A stretch of DNA of 43,810 nucleotides from JBFXJF01 sp050175155 (GCA_050175155.1 JBFXJF010000020.1:1-43810); one strand, 5' to 3'; shown: positions 17,592 to 26,521, counted from the first letter of the stretch. A program made the numbers and translations. The notes: generated from the sequence alone by a model not told the origin.

Positions 17592-17668
17592 TGGCGGAGC
17601 TGACGGGATTCGAACCCGCGATCTCCTGCGTGACAGGCAGGCATGTTAGGCCTCTACACCACAGCTCC
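17592..17668 (-). tRNA. tRNA-Asp (GTC)
   Basis: 77-base cloverleaf: acceptor GGAGCTG/CAGCTCC, anticodon loop CTGTCAC with anticodon GTC, T-loop TTCGAAT, G discriminator and encoded CCA. Confidence 0.93.
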
Positions 17669-17920
17669 ATAATAAGAAATTTCATAACTTGAACTGTTTA
17701 CATTTTCATGAATTTATAAAAACTAATTTTTATTATAGCACAAAATTTTTTTGCACTCTACGAGTGCTACACTATTTTTACTAATTGCTTGCACCCTTCG
17801 GGTAGACTGATTTCTTCGAACTTAGTTGATTACTCGACGTAGTTCTCAGAATTATTTGTTTGTACTCACGAGTACTCATTGATTTTTGAACTTCGATGTA
17901 ACTCGACGTTGTACAAAAAT
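17669..17920 (-). other. Hairpin- and repeat-rich spacer between tRNA-fMet and tRNA-Asp
   Basis: This 252-bp spacer contains no credible gene. On the minus strand it contains ACGTCGAGTTA and ACGTCGAGTAA as near-identical direct repeats, the inverted repeats GTACTCACGAGTAC and GCACTCTACGAGTGC, and then an extended -10 (TGCTATAAT, TATAAT at 17732-17737) about 64 bp before tRNA-Asp. The last hairpin and -10 suggest that the Asp-Ile-Leu tRNAs have their own promoter. Confidence 0.5.
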
Positions 17921-17996
<76 letters not shown>

Positions 17997-18029
17997 ATAA
18001 TTAAGAAGATAATTTTTGACAACAGAATT

Positions 18030-18058
18030 ATTATATAACATCTAGGGATATTTAGCAA
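18030..18058 (-). promoter_or_regulatory. Sigma-A promoter of the tRNA group
   Basis: On the minus strand TTGCTA (18053-18058) and TATAAT (18030-18035) are 17 bp apart, about 34 bp before the 5' end of tRNA-fMet. Confidence 0.7.
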
Positions 18059-18221
18059 TCTATTTTTTATTCCTATAATATCTTCTAATAAAAATTTAGT
18101 CTCTAAATACAGTAACATTTGTTATTTTACATACTTATCCTTCAATTGTCAAGCCGTTTAGAAAGTGCTTTTTAATTATTTATTAATTAACTTTCTCTTA
18201 TATTAAACTTCTTTTTCTAAC

Positions 18222-18785
18222 CTAAATAATCCTTTTAATTTTATCATTTATTTGCTCTGTATTTTCGTTTTTTTCAATAAGTTCATCTTCAAGATCTCTA
18301 CAATGATGCGCTATTCTTCCGGCAGACGCTGCCGCAATAGCCGCAACAATATCGTCTAAGAAGGTATTTACCTTCCCGTCTTTTTTTCTATCAATTTCTT
18401 TAATTATACCTACCTTGCATTTATCTAAATAGCCAAAAGTTGTTAATGCTATACTTCCATATCCATAAACTGAGCCTATTGCCAATATTTCATCGACTCC
18501 AAACAACCCTTCATCTGACTCAATAATTGATAAAAGAGGTTCTCTTATTAATTTTTTCTCTGCTAATACATCCAATTCTATTCCAACTAATATCGCATGT
18601 TGAATTTCTCGTTTAGTTAAAACTTTATCTACGCTTTCAATACATAGCTCCATTGATAGTTTATCATTATAAATAACTTGCAGATCATATACTAGTTGAG
18701 CAATATCTTCTATATTTACATCTCTTTCTCTTAATCGCTCTAATGTAGCTTCTTTTAATTCTTTGCTTGATATTTTTCTTTTCAT
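18222..18785 (-). CDS. yutG: YutG/PgpA-family protein (phosphatidylglycerophosphatase A-related)
   Basis: This 187-residue protein has an N-terminal part of about 100 residues that is variable and charged and a C-terminal PgpA-like core: VYGYGSIALTTFGYLDK, VNTFLDDIVAAIAAASAGRIAHH. The PgpA family dephosphorylates phosphatidylglycerophosphate in phospholipid synthesis; Bacillus YutG carries the same core but its reaction is less firmly established. The hydrophobic content is lower than in E. coli PgpA. The start is ATG with GGGGAGTTATC upstream. It stands alone downstream of nothing obvious and divergent from yyaL. Confidence 0.82.
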   Translation of the reverse strand: MKRKISSKELKEATLERLRERDVNIEDIAQLVYDLQVIYNDKLSMELCIESVDKVLTKREIQHAILVGIELDVLAEKKLIREPLLSIIESDEGLFGVDEILAIGSVYGYGSIALTTFGYLDKCKVGIIKEIDRKKDGKVNTFLDDIVAAIAAASAGRIAHHCRDLEDELIEKNENTEQINDKIKRII

Positions 18786-19054
18786 GATAACTCCCCAATC
18801 ATATCGTCATTTAAAAATAATACCTGATTTTATATTCATTTACATTTAGAGAATTTGTAAATTAATTTATTCGTCTTAGTTTTTACTCTCACATATAAAT
18901 ATTCCTTCAAACTTTATTTGTGTTAATTATAACTATAACATAAAAAAACAGATCAAACGTTATAGTATTGTGCTTTCCCTAAGAAAAGAATAATTGAGGA
19001 TATAGATGTTAAAAATAAAAAACAAAGATGAGCTACTGAAGGGAATGTACTAAT

Positions 19055-21112
19055 ATGAATTTACATAAATCAAATAATTTAATTAACGAAAAATCCCCCT
19101 ACCTATTGCAGCATGCATATAACCCTGTTAATTGGTATCCCTGGGGCGAAGAAGCTTTCTCTAAGGCGAAGGAGGAAGATAAGCCAATATTCCTCTCTAT
19201 AGGATACAGCACTTGTCATTGGTGTCACGTAATGGCCCATGAATCATTTGAGGATGAGGAAGTTGCTAACCTCTTAAATAGTAAGTTTGTCAGTATTAAA
19301 GTTGACCGTGAGGAACGCCCGGATATTGATTCAATTTATATGAAGGTTTGTCAAATGCTAACTGGACAAGGAGGATGGCCGTTAAGCGTCTTTTTAACCC
19401 CTGATCAAAAACCATTTTATTCAGGTACCTATTACCCAAAAAAAAGTAGTCATGGTAGACCAGGTTTTGTTGATCTGATAAATGAGTTAGCTGATATTTA
19501 TACAAGACACTCGGACAAAATCTCCACTGTAACTGATCAAATTTTCTTACATTTAACTGATGTAAATGATATAAACAAGGATTCTAAATTATCAAATGAT
19601 ATATTGTATGAAACATTTTCACAAATAGAAAACTCTTTTGACAAGATCTACGGTGGTCTTGGCAATGCTCCAAAATTTCCCACGCCCCATATTCTAACTT
19701 TTTTACTTAAATATTACTTTTTTAATAAAAATTATTCCTCTTTATTTATGGTTAAAAAAACTTTAGAGAAAATGGCTAATGGAGGTATTAATGACCATAT
19801 TGGCTTTGGTTTTTCTAGATACTCAGTTGATGAAAAATGGCTTGTTCCCCATTTTGAAAAAATGCTCTATGATAATGCCTTATTGCTATTAGCTTATGCG
19901 GAAACTTATCAGTTAACAAAAGAACCCCGATATAAAGAGTTATGTGAACAAATTATAATATATATAGAAACAGAAATGACAGATTCAAAGGGAGGTTTTT
20001 ACTCTGCATTAGATGCGGATAGCGAGGGCATTGAAGGAAAGTATTATGTTTGGTGTCGTAAAGAAATATACGATGTACTTGGAGATGACTTAGGAGAGCT
20101 ATATTGTAAAACATATGATATTACTGAAAACGGTAACTTTGACGGTAAAAATATACCAAATCTGATTAATACTGATAAAAAGAAAATAGCTTTATCCTAT
20201 AATATAACGATAGAGCAATTAAATACTAAATTAGAGCAAGCACGACAAAAACTACTCCTAGGGAGAAAGGAAAGAATTCCTCCCCATGTAGATGATAAAA
20301 TATTAACTTCATGGAACTCCTTGATGATTGTGGCACTAGCTAAAACATCCAGAATAACTGAAAAAAATAAATGCTTAAAGTTGGCAAAAAATTCTTTAAC
20401 ATTTATTGAGAATAACTTAACTATTAATAATAGAGTTATGGTAAGATATCGCGACGGAGAAGTAAAAAATAATGGCTACATAGATGATTATGCATTTTTA
20501 TTATGGGCCTATCTAGAGCTTTATGAATCAACTTATGATTTAGTCTATTTAAAAAAAGCTAAACAACTTACTGATAACATGATTGCATTATTTTGGGATA
20601 AGGATAATGGCGGGTTCTATTTCTACGGAAAAGATGCGGAAGATTTAATTATTAGAGAAAAACAAATCTATGATGGAGCTATTCCTTCAGGAAACGGTGT
20701 AGCCTCTTTGGTAATGACAAGACTTGCTAATCTAATAGGAGACTTTAGTTTGTTAGAAAATGTTGACGATATGTTCTTCACTTTTAAAAACAAAATCGAA
20801 TCTTACCCTGCCGGACACACATCTATTCTTCAAAGTTTAATTCAAAAAAACTTATCTAAAAAAGAAGTAGTTATTTTAGGAAAACATTCTAATCAAGAAT
20901 TTCAAAAATTAATAAGTACTATTCAAGAGTCATATTCACCAAATTTATCAATATTAGTTGCAGAAAGTTCTGAAGAATTTAGGGATATTGCTGATTTTGC
21001 AATAGATTATCAAATGATAGATGATCAAGTAACAGCCTATATATGCGAGAACTTTACCTGCAAACAGCCAATTACAGATATAAATAAAATTTATGAAGAG
21101 TTAGGAATTTAA
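19055..21112 (+). CDS. yyaL: YyaL-type thioredoxin-domain protein (DUF255, SSP411 family)
   Basis: The 685-residue protein has an N-terminal DUF255 thioredoxin-like domain (NLINEKSPYLLQHAYNPVNW, then STCHWCHVM with C54 and C57 and the family-typical FVSIKVDREERPDID). This is followed by an (alpha/alpha)6 barrel resembling N-acylglucosamine epimerase or cellobiose epimerase folds (ASLVMTRLANL, AGHTSILQS). The length is normal. The physiological role is not settled; a link to sugar or sugar-nucleotide metabolism has been proposed for the family. Its last 12 bases overlap the 3' end of the convergent PHP gene. Confidence 0.92.
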   Translation: MNLHKSNNLINEKSPYLLQHAYNPVNWYPWGEEAFSKAKEEDKPIFLSIGYSTCHWCHVMAHESFEDEEVANLLNSKFVSIKVDREERPDIDSIYMKVCQMLTGQGGWPLSVFLTPDQKPFYSGTYYPKKSSHGRPGFVDLINELADIYTRHSDKISTVTDQIFLHLTDVNDINKDSKLSNDILYETFSQIENSFDKIYGGLGNAPKFPTPHILTFLLKYYFFNKNYSSLFMVKKTLEKMANGGINDHIGFGFSRYSVDEKWLVPHFEKMLYDNALLLLAYAETYQLTKEPRYKELCEQIIIYIETEMTDSKGGFYSALDADSEGIEGKYYVWCRKEIYDVLGDDLGELYCKTYDITENGNFDGKNIPNLINTDKKKIALSYNITIEQLNTKLEQARQKLLLGRKERIPPHVDDKILTSWNSLMIVALAKTSRITEKNKCLKLAKNSLTFIENNLTINNRVMVRYRDGEVKNNGYIDDYAFLLWAYLELYESTYDLVYLKKAKQLTDNMIALFWDKDNGGFYFYGKDAEDLIIREKQIYDGAIPSGNGVASLVMTRLANLIGDFSLLENVDDMFFTFKNKIESYPAGHTSILQSLIQKNLSKKEVVILGKHSNQEFQKLISTIQESYSPNLSILVAESSEEFRDIADFAIDYQMIDDQVTAYICENFTCKQPITDINKIYEELGI

Positions 21113-21934
21113 AGACAATTCTTTTAGTTTTTGCACAACATCATAGGAAACTGAATTGGAACCAATAGGAGAATGAAACGTTTCTCCTTTTCTTACCCCA
21201 TGAAAATCAGAGCCACCTGTTGCTAATACTTTATAAGTATTAGCTAATTTTTGATATTTACATTTGTCATTCTTGTTGTGGTCCGGATGATACACCTCAA
21301 TACCTTCTAACCCATATTCTACTAAACTAACAACCAATTTATCGTTACCATAAATACCTGGGTGAGCTATAACGGGTACTCCACCTGCATCCTTAATAAT
21401 ATCAATTCCTTGTTCCGGAGTAATCCTTATTGCATTGACATAAGCTTTGCCATGTCTACCGAGATAAATTTTAAAAGCTTGATTCATAGTTTTTACCACC
21501 CCTTTATCAATTAATACTTCACCAATATGTGGGCGTCCTATGTTAGTTTCACTCCTCCTGATTTTAGCAACTACATCGCTCATTGATATATCAATACCTA
21601 ATTCATTCAACTTAGCTATCATCATTTCGTTTCTTATTTTTCTTTTTTTTTGTAATTCATTTAGTTTGTCTAAAAAAATTTTATCTTTATAATTAATGAA
21701 ATACCCTAAGATATGTATTTCCTGTCCACTATGTAAGGTACTTAGTTCAATACCTGGCACGATTTCCATACCTATTTTTTCTCCTGTTTCTATTGCCTCA
21801 ACGACACCTAAAACAGAATCATGATCTGTAATCCCTAGAGCTTTCAAACCAATTTCCTTTGCAATCCTAACATTTTCAGAAGGATCATTAACTCCATCTG
21901 AGAAATTACTATGTGTATGTAAATCAGCTTTCAT
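21101..21934 (-). CDS. PHP-domain phosphoesterase (RNase AM / nucleoside 3',5'-bisphosphate phosphatase type)
   Basis: This is a metal-dependent phosphoesterase of the PHP family. Metal ligands are visible in order: DLHTHSNFSDG (residues 4-14), GITDHDS, PGIELST with the conserved Glu, HILGYFI, VIAHPGIYG and GGSDFHG. The domain order and 277-residue length match the YciV/TrpH group, members of which hydrolyse 3'-phosphoadenosine 5'-phosphate-like substrates or act as 5'-3' exoribonuclease AM. The start is ATG with GAAGGA upstream. The precise substrate cannot be told from sequence. Confidence 0.9.
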   Translation of the reverse strand: MKADLHTHSNFSDGVNDPSENVRIAKEIGLKALGITDHDSVLGVVEAIETGEKIGMEIVPGIELSTLHSGQEIHILGYFINYKDKIFLDKLNELQKKRKIRNEMMIAKLNELGIDISMSDVVAKIRRSETNIGRPHIGEVLIDKGVVKTMNQAFKIYLGRHGKAYVNAIRITPEQGIDIIKDAGGVPVIAHPGIYGNDKLVVSLVEYGLEGIEVYHPDHNKNDKCKYQKLANTYKVLATGGSDFHGVRKGETFHSPIGSNSVSYDVVQKLKELSLNS

Positions 21935-22049
21935 TGTTATTCCTTCTTTCTTCTCTTTTTGCTTTTTTATTTTTTATTAAAATCTATGCATTTATCCAAG
22001 TACTACATCATAAAAGTTTTATATATGCAGATAAAAAGGAGGATGTTGT

Positions 22050-22382
22050 GTGCAATTACAGCTAAAAAAAATCCCGAAGATTGTTAAGCCAATCTCTGTA
22101 ATTGATAAAACCTTTGAATCACAAGGATTTAAGAAAACAATTAAAAAAGACTACTCATACTATCATCTGTCGATATACGATAATATTACAAAGACTAGAT
22201 ATGAATTACGTATCCCTTTTCAGATAATATATCCATGTAAAAAGGAGTCTGTCTACAGAATTAAAGAAGTAGTTCTTTTCACAAACTCTCCTCGACTCCA
22301 AAATTCAGGAATACCTAAAGCAATAATTAATGCAGCATATGAAAAATTATATGAAATTTTTCCATATTTAAATATGACTTAG
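22050..22382 (+). CDS. Conserved hypothetical protein, 110 aa
   Basis: Soluble, basic, probably alpha/beta protein starting at a GTG with AAAAGGAGG 7 bp upstream. Residues 25-60 (SQGFKKTIKKDYSYYHLSIYD) and the ELRIPFQIIYP segment suggest a beta-sheet; the C terminus (IPKAIINAAYEKLYEIF) is a helix. A YugN-like fold is possible, but the similarity is too weak to name. It is a monocistronic unit with a hairpin about 70 bp downstream. Confidence 0.6.
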   Translation: MQLQLKKIPKIVKPISVIDKTFESQGFKKTIKKDYSYYHLSIYDNITKTRYELRIPFQIIYPCKKESVYRIKEVVLFTNSPRLQNSGIPKAIINAAYEKLYEIFPYLNMT

Positions 22383-22451
22383 ATAATGAAGGTACATTAT
22401 TAAAATATATCATAATTATTATTAATATTGAAAAATAAAATTTTTGATATA

Positions 22452-22505
22452 AATTACAGAACAAATGTTATTTTGTGTAACCAACATTTGTTTTGTAATT
22501 TATTT
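22452..22505. terminator. Long hairpin, probable terminator of the 22050 gene
   Basis: The 18-bp arms at 22452-22469 and 22483-22500 pair with a single mismatch around a 13-base loop and are followed by a T-rich stretch. It lies about 70 bp after the stop codon. Confidence 0.6.
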
Positions 22506-22510
22506 TATAT

Positions 22511-22542
22511 TAATGCATAAAGCATAATAACTTTATGCATTA
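22511..22542. repeat. Perfect 12-bp inverted repeat upstream of the SDR gene
   Basis: TAATGCATAAAG (22511-22522) and CTTTATGCATTA (22531-22542) are exact complements with an 8-base loop and no T-run. It sits about 45 bp before a TATAAT box (22588-22593), so it may be an operator. TGCATTAT is repeated once more right after it. Confidence 0.5.
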
Positions 22543-22563
22543 TGCATTATAGTTGTTTTAATA

Positions 22564-22593
22564 TTAGAATCTTCTGTTAATTTAGAGTATAAT
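22564..22593 (+). promoter_or_regulatory. Possible sigma-A promoter of the SDR gene
   Basis: A consensus TATAAT at 22588-22593 is preceded at 18 bp by a weak -35 (TTAGAA). It is about 79 bp before the ATG. Confidence 0.4.
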
Positions 22594-22671
22594 TACTTTA
22601 GCAACAAAGATTTTCTACATAAATAAGACTAATCAGTCTTCCACGTAAGATAAAAATAAGGAGGAGTTAGA

Positions 22672-23430
22672 ATGAAATTAGATGGAAAAGTTGCTGTTGT
22701 TACTGGTGCAGCATCGGGTATGGGAAAAGCAATTGCTATTCTTTATGCTCAAGAGGGCGCCAAAGTTGTTGTAGCAGATATGAATGAAGAAGGTATTAAT
22801 GCTGTTGTAGCAGAAATCAAAGGAAACGGTGGAAGTGCAAAAGGCATTGTTACAAACGTTTCAAAAGAAGAAGATATTAACAATATGATTAATACTGCAG
22901 TGAATGAATTCGGTTCTTTAGATATTCTAGTTAATAATGCTGGAATAATGGACAACTATATTGGTCTGGTTGGGCTTACTAACGAATTATGGGATCGTGT
23001 AATTTCTATTAATCTTACTGGCCCAATGATGGCATCACGTCTTGCAGTTAAGATGTGGACGGAAAAACAAATTAGTGGAGTTATTATAAATACTGCATCT
23101 GTTGGCGGACTATTTGGAACTAGAGGCGGTGCAGCATATGTTCCTTCTAAACATGCATTGGTGGGTTTAACTAAAAACATAGCAGCTGTATATGGTGCTA
23201 GAGGAATTCGTTGTAATGCTATTGCACCAGGTGGTGTTGCAACTAATATTGGTACTACTATGGCTAATCCAGACATGGAAACAATGGGAATTTCTAGTAA
23301 GGGCTCTGGAGTTCCACCAATTGGAGAAGCTAATCAAATTGCAACTGTAGCCTTATTCTTAGCTTCAGATGATTCTAGTTTCGTTAACGGTGCTATTATT
23401 GTTGCTGATGGCGGCTGGACAGCATTTTAA
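22672..23430 (+). CDS. Short-chain dehydrogenase/reductase (classical SDR)
   Basis: Classical SDR of 252 residues with a Rossmann fold. The cofactor motif TGAASGMG lies at 11-18, the NNAG motif at 88-91, and the catalytic triad is S143 and Y156-x3-K160 (TASVGG, YVPSK). An Asp at 36 after beta-strand 2 favours NAD(H) over NADP(H). The C-terminal GAIIVADGGWTAF is typical. The substrate is unknown; annotations as 3-oxoacyl-ACP reductase or glucose 1-dehydrogenase would be by superfamily only. AAGGAGGAG precedes the ATG. It is a single gene with a shared terminator. Confidence 0.9.
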   Translation: MKLDGKVAVVTGAASGMGKAIAILYAQEGAKVVVADMNEEGINAVVAEIKGNGGSAKGIVTNVSKEEDINNMINTAVNEFGSLDILVNNAGIMDNYIGLVGLTNELWDRVISINLTGPMMASRLAVKMWTEKQISGVIINTASVGGLFGTRGGAAYVPSKHALVGLTKNIAAVYGARGIRCNAIAPGGVATNIGTTMANPDMETMGISSKGSGVPPIGEANQIATVALFLASDDSSFVNGAIIVADGGWTAF

Positions 23431-23459
23431 GATATTTTAAGATTAAAATATAAAAGTAA

Positions 23460-23495
23460 AAAAAAAATAGGCTACTCAATGTAGCCTATTTTCTA
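23460..23495. terminator. Bidirectional terminator between the SDR gene and tatA
   Basis: Perfect 12-bp arms (23464-23475 and 23481-23492) with a 5-base loop. On the minus strand a long T-run follows, so it serves tatA best, and it also lies directly after the SDR stop. Confidence 0.88.
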
Positions 23496-23502
23496 TATAT
23501 TA

Positions 23503-23721
23503 TTATTTCACTTCGTTACTAGAATCTTCTTTTTTCTCAATTGTTTGTTTAGTTTCTGTTTTAACATCATCGTTCATTAAATCTTTTGTAGCACTCTTGA
23601 ATTCCCTTAATGTTGAACCAGCAGCTTTTCCTAATTCAGGTAATTTATTTGGTCCAAAAATTACTAACGCAATAACTAAGATTAGAATTAAACCAGGAAT
23701 ACCAATATTCGCAATCCCCAT
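23503..23721 (-). CDS. tatA: Sec-independent translocase subunit TatA/TatE
   Basis: TatA forms the protein-conducting element of the twin-arginine pathway, which exports folded cofactor-bearing proteins. The 72-residue protein has an N-terminal helix (IPGLILILVIALVIFGPNKLPELGKAAG) with the conserved FGPxKLPELG hinge, then an amphipathic helix (STLREFKSATKDL) and a charged tail. GGGGGTA precedes the ATG. No tatC is present in the window. The Tat-dependent client visible here is the PsrA-like subunit at 4100. Confidence 0.95.
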   Translation of the reverse strand: MGIANIGIPGLILILVIALVIFGPNKLPELGKAAGSTLREFKSATKDLMNDDVKTETKQTIEKKEDSSNEVK

Positions 23722-24062
23722 CTTTATACCCCCTTTTGTTAATAGTGTTAGCTACATAAATAATTTATAAAAGATGTCTATATAGTTTACACTTTAATAA
23801 CATTGTTACTATTGTTAAATTAGCCCTTGTACTTAAGATTATAAACTAATTGCAAACAAAACACCAGAAAAATGTGCACATAGTTAAATATATGATAATT
23901 CCAATTATTGGACTTTTTTTGTTCTATTTCCTATTTATTTTTACTCACATTCTTAATATACCTGCATATTAGTAGGATATATCTTATTTTGTCATGTGCA
24001 AAAGTTTTTCCTTTAGGCAACTTTTTATAAATAGACTAAAAAAAGCATAGGAGGATTAATCA
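23722..24062. other. Divergent intergenic region between tatA and feoA
   Basis: 341 bp without a gene. Upstream of feoA are an imperfect inverted repeat (TATACCT...AGGATATA, about 23957-23982) and a TTTAGGCAA half-site near 24012. The latter resembles half of a DtxR/MntR-type operator, and no full palindrome or full Fur box is seen. No clear promoter could be assigned. Confidence 0.4.
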
Positions 24063-24308
24063 ATGATAGATCAAGGACCAATTGCGCTTTCTTCACTCCC
24101 CGTTGGAGGTAAAGGAAAAGTTGATTCCATATTATTAGATGGGCTGATAAAAAGAAGACTATTAGACTTAGGAGTTATTAGAAATTCTATAATTGAAGTA
24201 GTTAGAGTTAGTCCCATTGGAGATCCAACCGCATATCTGATAAAAGGAGCACTAATTGGATTAAGAAAAAATGAAACAAGTAAAGTTATGATTTATCCAA
24301 TTAGTTAA
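24063..24308 (+). CDS. feoA: Ferrous iron transport accessory protein FeoA
   Basis: FeoA is a small SH3-like cytoplasmic protein needed for FeoB-dependent Fe(II) uptake. The 81-residue protein shows the family pattern LSSLPVGGKGKVDSI, KRRLLDLGVIRNSIIEVVR, SPIGDPTAYLIKGALIGLRKNE. GGAGG precedes the ATG. The feoB GTPase ORF follows 8 bp after its stop, so translation is probably coupled. Confidence 0.95.
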   Translation: MIDQGPIALSSLPVGGKGKVDSILLDGLIKRRLLDLGVIRNSIIEVVRVSPIGDPTAYLIKGALIGLRKNETSKVMIYPIS

Positions 24309-24316
24309 TAAAAAAC

Positions 24317-25090
24317 ATGAATATTACAAACTTTAATAATAAAAAAAATCATTTTAATATCAAAACTTCTGACAAAGATTTTGTTATCGCTTTAGCCGGT
24401 AATCCTAATACAGGGAAAAGCACTATTTTTAATAATTTAACAGGTTTAAGACAACATACAGGGAACTGGCCTGGAAAAACAGTAACAAATGCTCAGGGAT
24501 ATTACGACCACGGAGGAAAATCTTTTATTGTAGTTGATCTCCCAGGGACATATTCGCTTCTTGCGAATTCAACTGACGAGATTGTTGCAAGAGATTTTAT
24601 TTGTTTTGGAAAACCAGATGTAACAATTGTAGTCGCAGATGCTACTAATTTAGAAAGAAACCTTAACTTGGCATTACAAATAATGGAGGCAACAAACACT
24701 GTTGTTCTTTGTATTAATTTGCTTGATGAAGCGGAAAAGATGGGAATAACAATAAATATTGATAAATTGTCAAAGGAATTAGGAATACCTGTAGTTGGTA
24801 CCGTAGCTAGAAATAAAATAGGTTTAACTAAGCTCAAAGAAATTACCTTTAATATTGCTACCAGAAAATTAAAGCCCGCTCCTTATAAAATAATTTATTC
24901 AGTAGAATTAGAGAAACTGATATCCGAAATAGCCTTAAAATTAATCAAGCTTCTTGATGATGAATTGGATGCAAGGTGGGTTGCAATAAGATTGATTGAA
25001 GGTGACAAAACAATAATTAAATCAATTGAAAAGTATTTACTGAATAAACATACAAAGTTAGAAAGTGATGTTGCATCATGTCTGAAATAA
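24317..25090 (+). CDS. feoB: FeoB N-terminal GTPase domain (split FeoB, part 1)
   Basis: This 257-residue protein is only the cytosolic part of FeoB. The G1 motif GNPNTGKST is at 28-36, G3 DLPG at 74-77, G4 NLLD near 134, followed by the helical GDI-like domain ending in RWVAIRLIEGDKT. There are no membrane helices. The start has no good RBS and lies 8 bp after feoA, suggesting coupling. The ORF stops inside the linker to the membrane domain and overlaps the next ORF by 13 bp in another frame. Either a natural two-gene FeoB or a frameshifted one; no slippery heptamer is seen. Confidence 0.9.
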   Translation: MNITNFNNKKNHFNIKTSDKDFVIALAGNPNTGKSTIFNNLTGLRQHTGNWPGKTVTNAQGYYDHGGKSFIVVDLPGTYSLLANSTDEIVARDFICFGKPDVTIVVADATNLERNLNLALQIMEATNTVVLCINLLDEAEKMGITINIDKLSKELGIPVVGTVARNKIGLTKLKEITFNIATRKLKPAPYKIIYSVELEKLISEIALKLIKLLDDELDARWVAIRLIEGDKTIIKSIEKYLLNKHTKLESDVASCLK

Positions 25091-26475
25091 TTAATATTGT
25101 AAACGAGCTTGAGAAGATTTCATTAAAATATCAAGATAGCATTAATAATTACGAATTAGATCAAATAGTAAGCAAAATTTCTCTTAAATCTGAAGAAATA
25201 GCTAAAGCTGTTATAATCAAACCTCGAGAAAAACCTATTGATATTGATCGGAAAATTGATGATATCTTAACATCAAAAGTTTTTGGATACCCTATTATGT
25301 TATTGGTTTTAGGTTGTATCCTTTGGGTTACTGTAACTGGTGCCAATTATCCTTCCCAAATTTTATCGAGATTTTTCTTTTGGAGTCAAGGATATATAAG
25401 TAACCTATTTTTCTTTTTCCATTCCCCTGATTGGTTACATGGTATTCTCGTGCTTGGAGTATATCGATGTGTTGGATGGGTAGTTGCAGTTATGCTCCCT
25501 CCAATGGCAATTTTTTTTCCGCTTTTTACAATTCTAGAAGACTTAGGTTACTTACCTCGTGTCGCCTTTAACCTAGATAGGTTTTTTCAGAAAGCAGGCA
25601 CAACCGGGAAACAATCTTTAACAATGAGTATGGGATTCGGTTGCAATGCTGCTGGTGTTATTTCAGCCAGGATTATTGATTCACCTCGAGAAAAATTAAT
25701 TGCGATCATAACTAATAATTTTATTCCTTGCAATGGAAGATTTCCTACCCTTATTGTAATTGCTACAATTTTCTTTGGTGTTGCAATAAACACTTTTTAC
25801 TCGTCAATCATCGCAACAGCAATTGTTGTTGGATTAGTTCTAATTGGGATTACTGTAACTTTGATTACTTCATTTGTATTATCAAAAACATTATTAAAAG
25901 GAGTTTCGTCAAGCTTTACCCTTGAACTTCCACCCTATAGAAAACCACAAATCTTAAGAGTATTTATACGTTCAGTTTTTGACAGAACAATATTTGTTTT
26001 AAAAAGAGCAATTATTGTAGCGGCACCAGCAGGTGCAATAATTTGGATTTTAGCAAATATAGATATTAACGAAATTAATATTATGGATTATTTAGCAACA
26101 ATGTTACAACCTATCGGTTATGCAATAGGTTTAGATGGTTATATTTTATTAGCATTTATTCTAGGATTACCTGCGAACGAAATTGTATTACCTATATTAA
26201 TTATGAGTTACATGTCTCAAGGTTCTCTAATAGAACTAAGTAATTATGACGCCTTAAAACAACTTCTAATAGAACACGGTTGGACTTGGCTTACTGCATT
26301 AAATTTATTATTATTTTCCTTACTACATTATCCATGTGCAACAACATTATTAACTATTCGTAAAGAAACTGGTAGTAACAAATGGACATTTATATCTTTT
26401 ATTATCCCTACAGTTATAGCTTTCTCTGTTACATTTTTAATAACTCAAGTAATTAGGTTTCTTAATTTAATTTAA
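25078..26475 (+). CDS. feoB: FeoB membrane permease domain (split FeoB, part 2)
   Basis: This 465-residue protein carries the Fe(II) permease core of FeoB. After about 60 charged residues equivalent to the FeoB linker come about nine membrane helices with the two Gate motifs: MSMGFGCNAAGV and IPCNGRFPTLIV in the first half, and LGLPANEIVLPILIM in the second. All family motifs are intact, which argues against decay. The ATG at 25078 lies 10 bp before the stop of part 1 with only a weak RBS, so translation coupling is likely. A terminator follows. Confidence 0.9.
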   Translation: MSEIINIVNELEKISLKYQDSINNYELDQIVSKISLKSEEIAKAVIIKPREKPIDIDRKIDDILTSKVFGYPIMLLVLGCILWVTVTGANYPSQILSRFFFWSQGYISNLFFFFHSPDWLHGILVLGVYRCVGWVVAVMLPPMAIFFPLFTILEDLGYLPRVAFNLDRFFQKAGTTGKQSLTMSMGFGCNAAGVISARIIDSPREKLIAIITNNFIPCNGRFPTLIVIATIFFGVAINTFYSSIIATAIVVGLVLIGITVTLITSFVLSKTLLKGVSSSFTLELPPYRKPQILRVFIRSVFDRTIFVLKRAIIVAAPAGAIIWILANIDINEINIMDYLATMLQPIGYAIGLDGYILLAFILGLPANEIVLPILIMSYMSQGSLIELSNYDALKQLLIEHGWTWLTALNLLLFSLLHYPCATTLLTIRKETGSNKWTFISFIIPTVIAFSVTFLITQVIRFLNLI

Positions 26476-26492
26476 TATATGTATTTTAAGTT

Positions 26493-26521
26493 TGGATACA
26501 ATAACTGTATCCATTTTTTAT
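26493..26521 (+). terminator. Terminator of the feo operon
   Basis: TGGATACA and TGTATCCA form a perfect 8-bp stem with the loop ATAAC, followed by six T's. Confidence 0.88.

Noticed and set aside
23880..23920. Fur box upstream of feoA (TGATAATTCCAATTATT)
   Set aside because: It does not fit the 7-1-7 form and may be chance in AT-rich DNA.
25060..25100. Programmed ribosomal frameshift joining the FeoB halves
   Set aside because: No slippery heptamer or downstream structure is visible; start-stop overlap explains it better.
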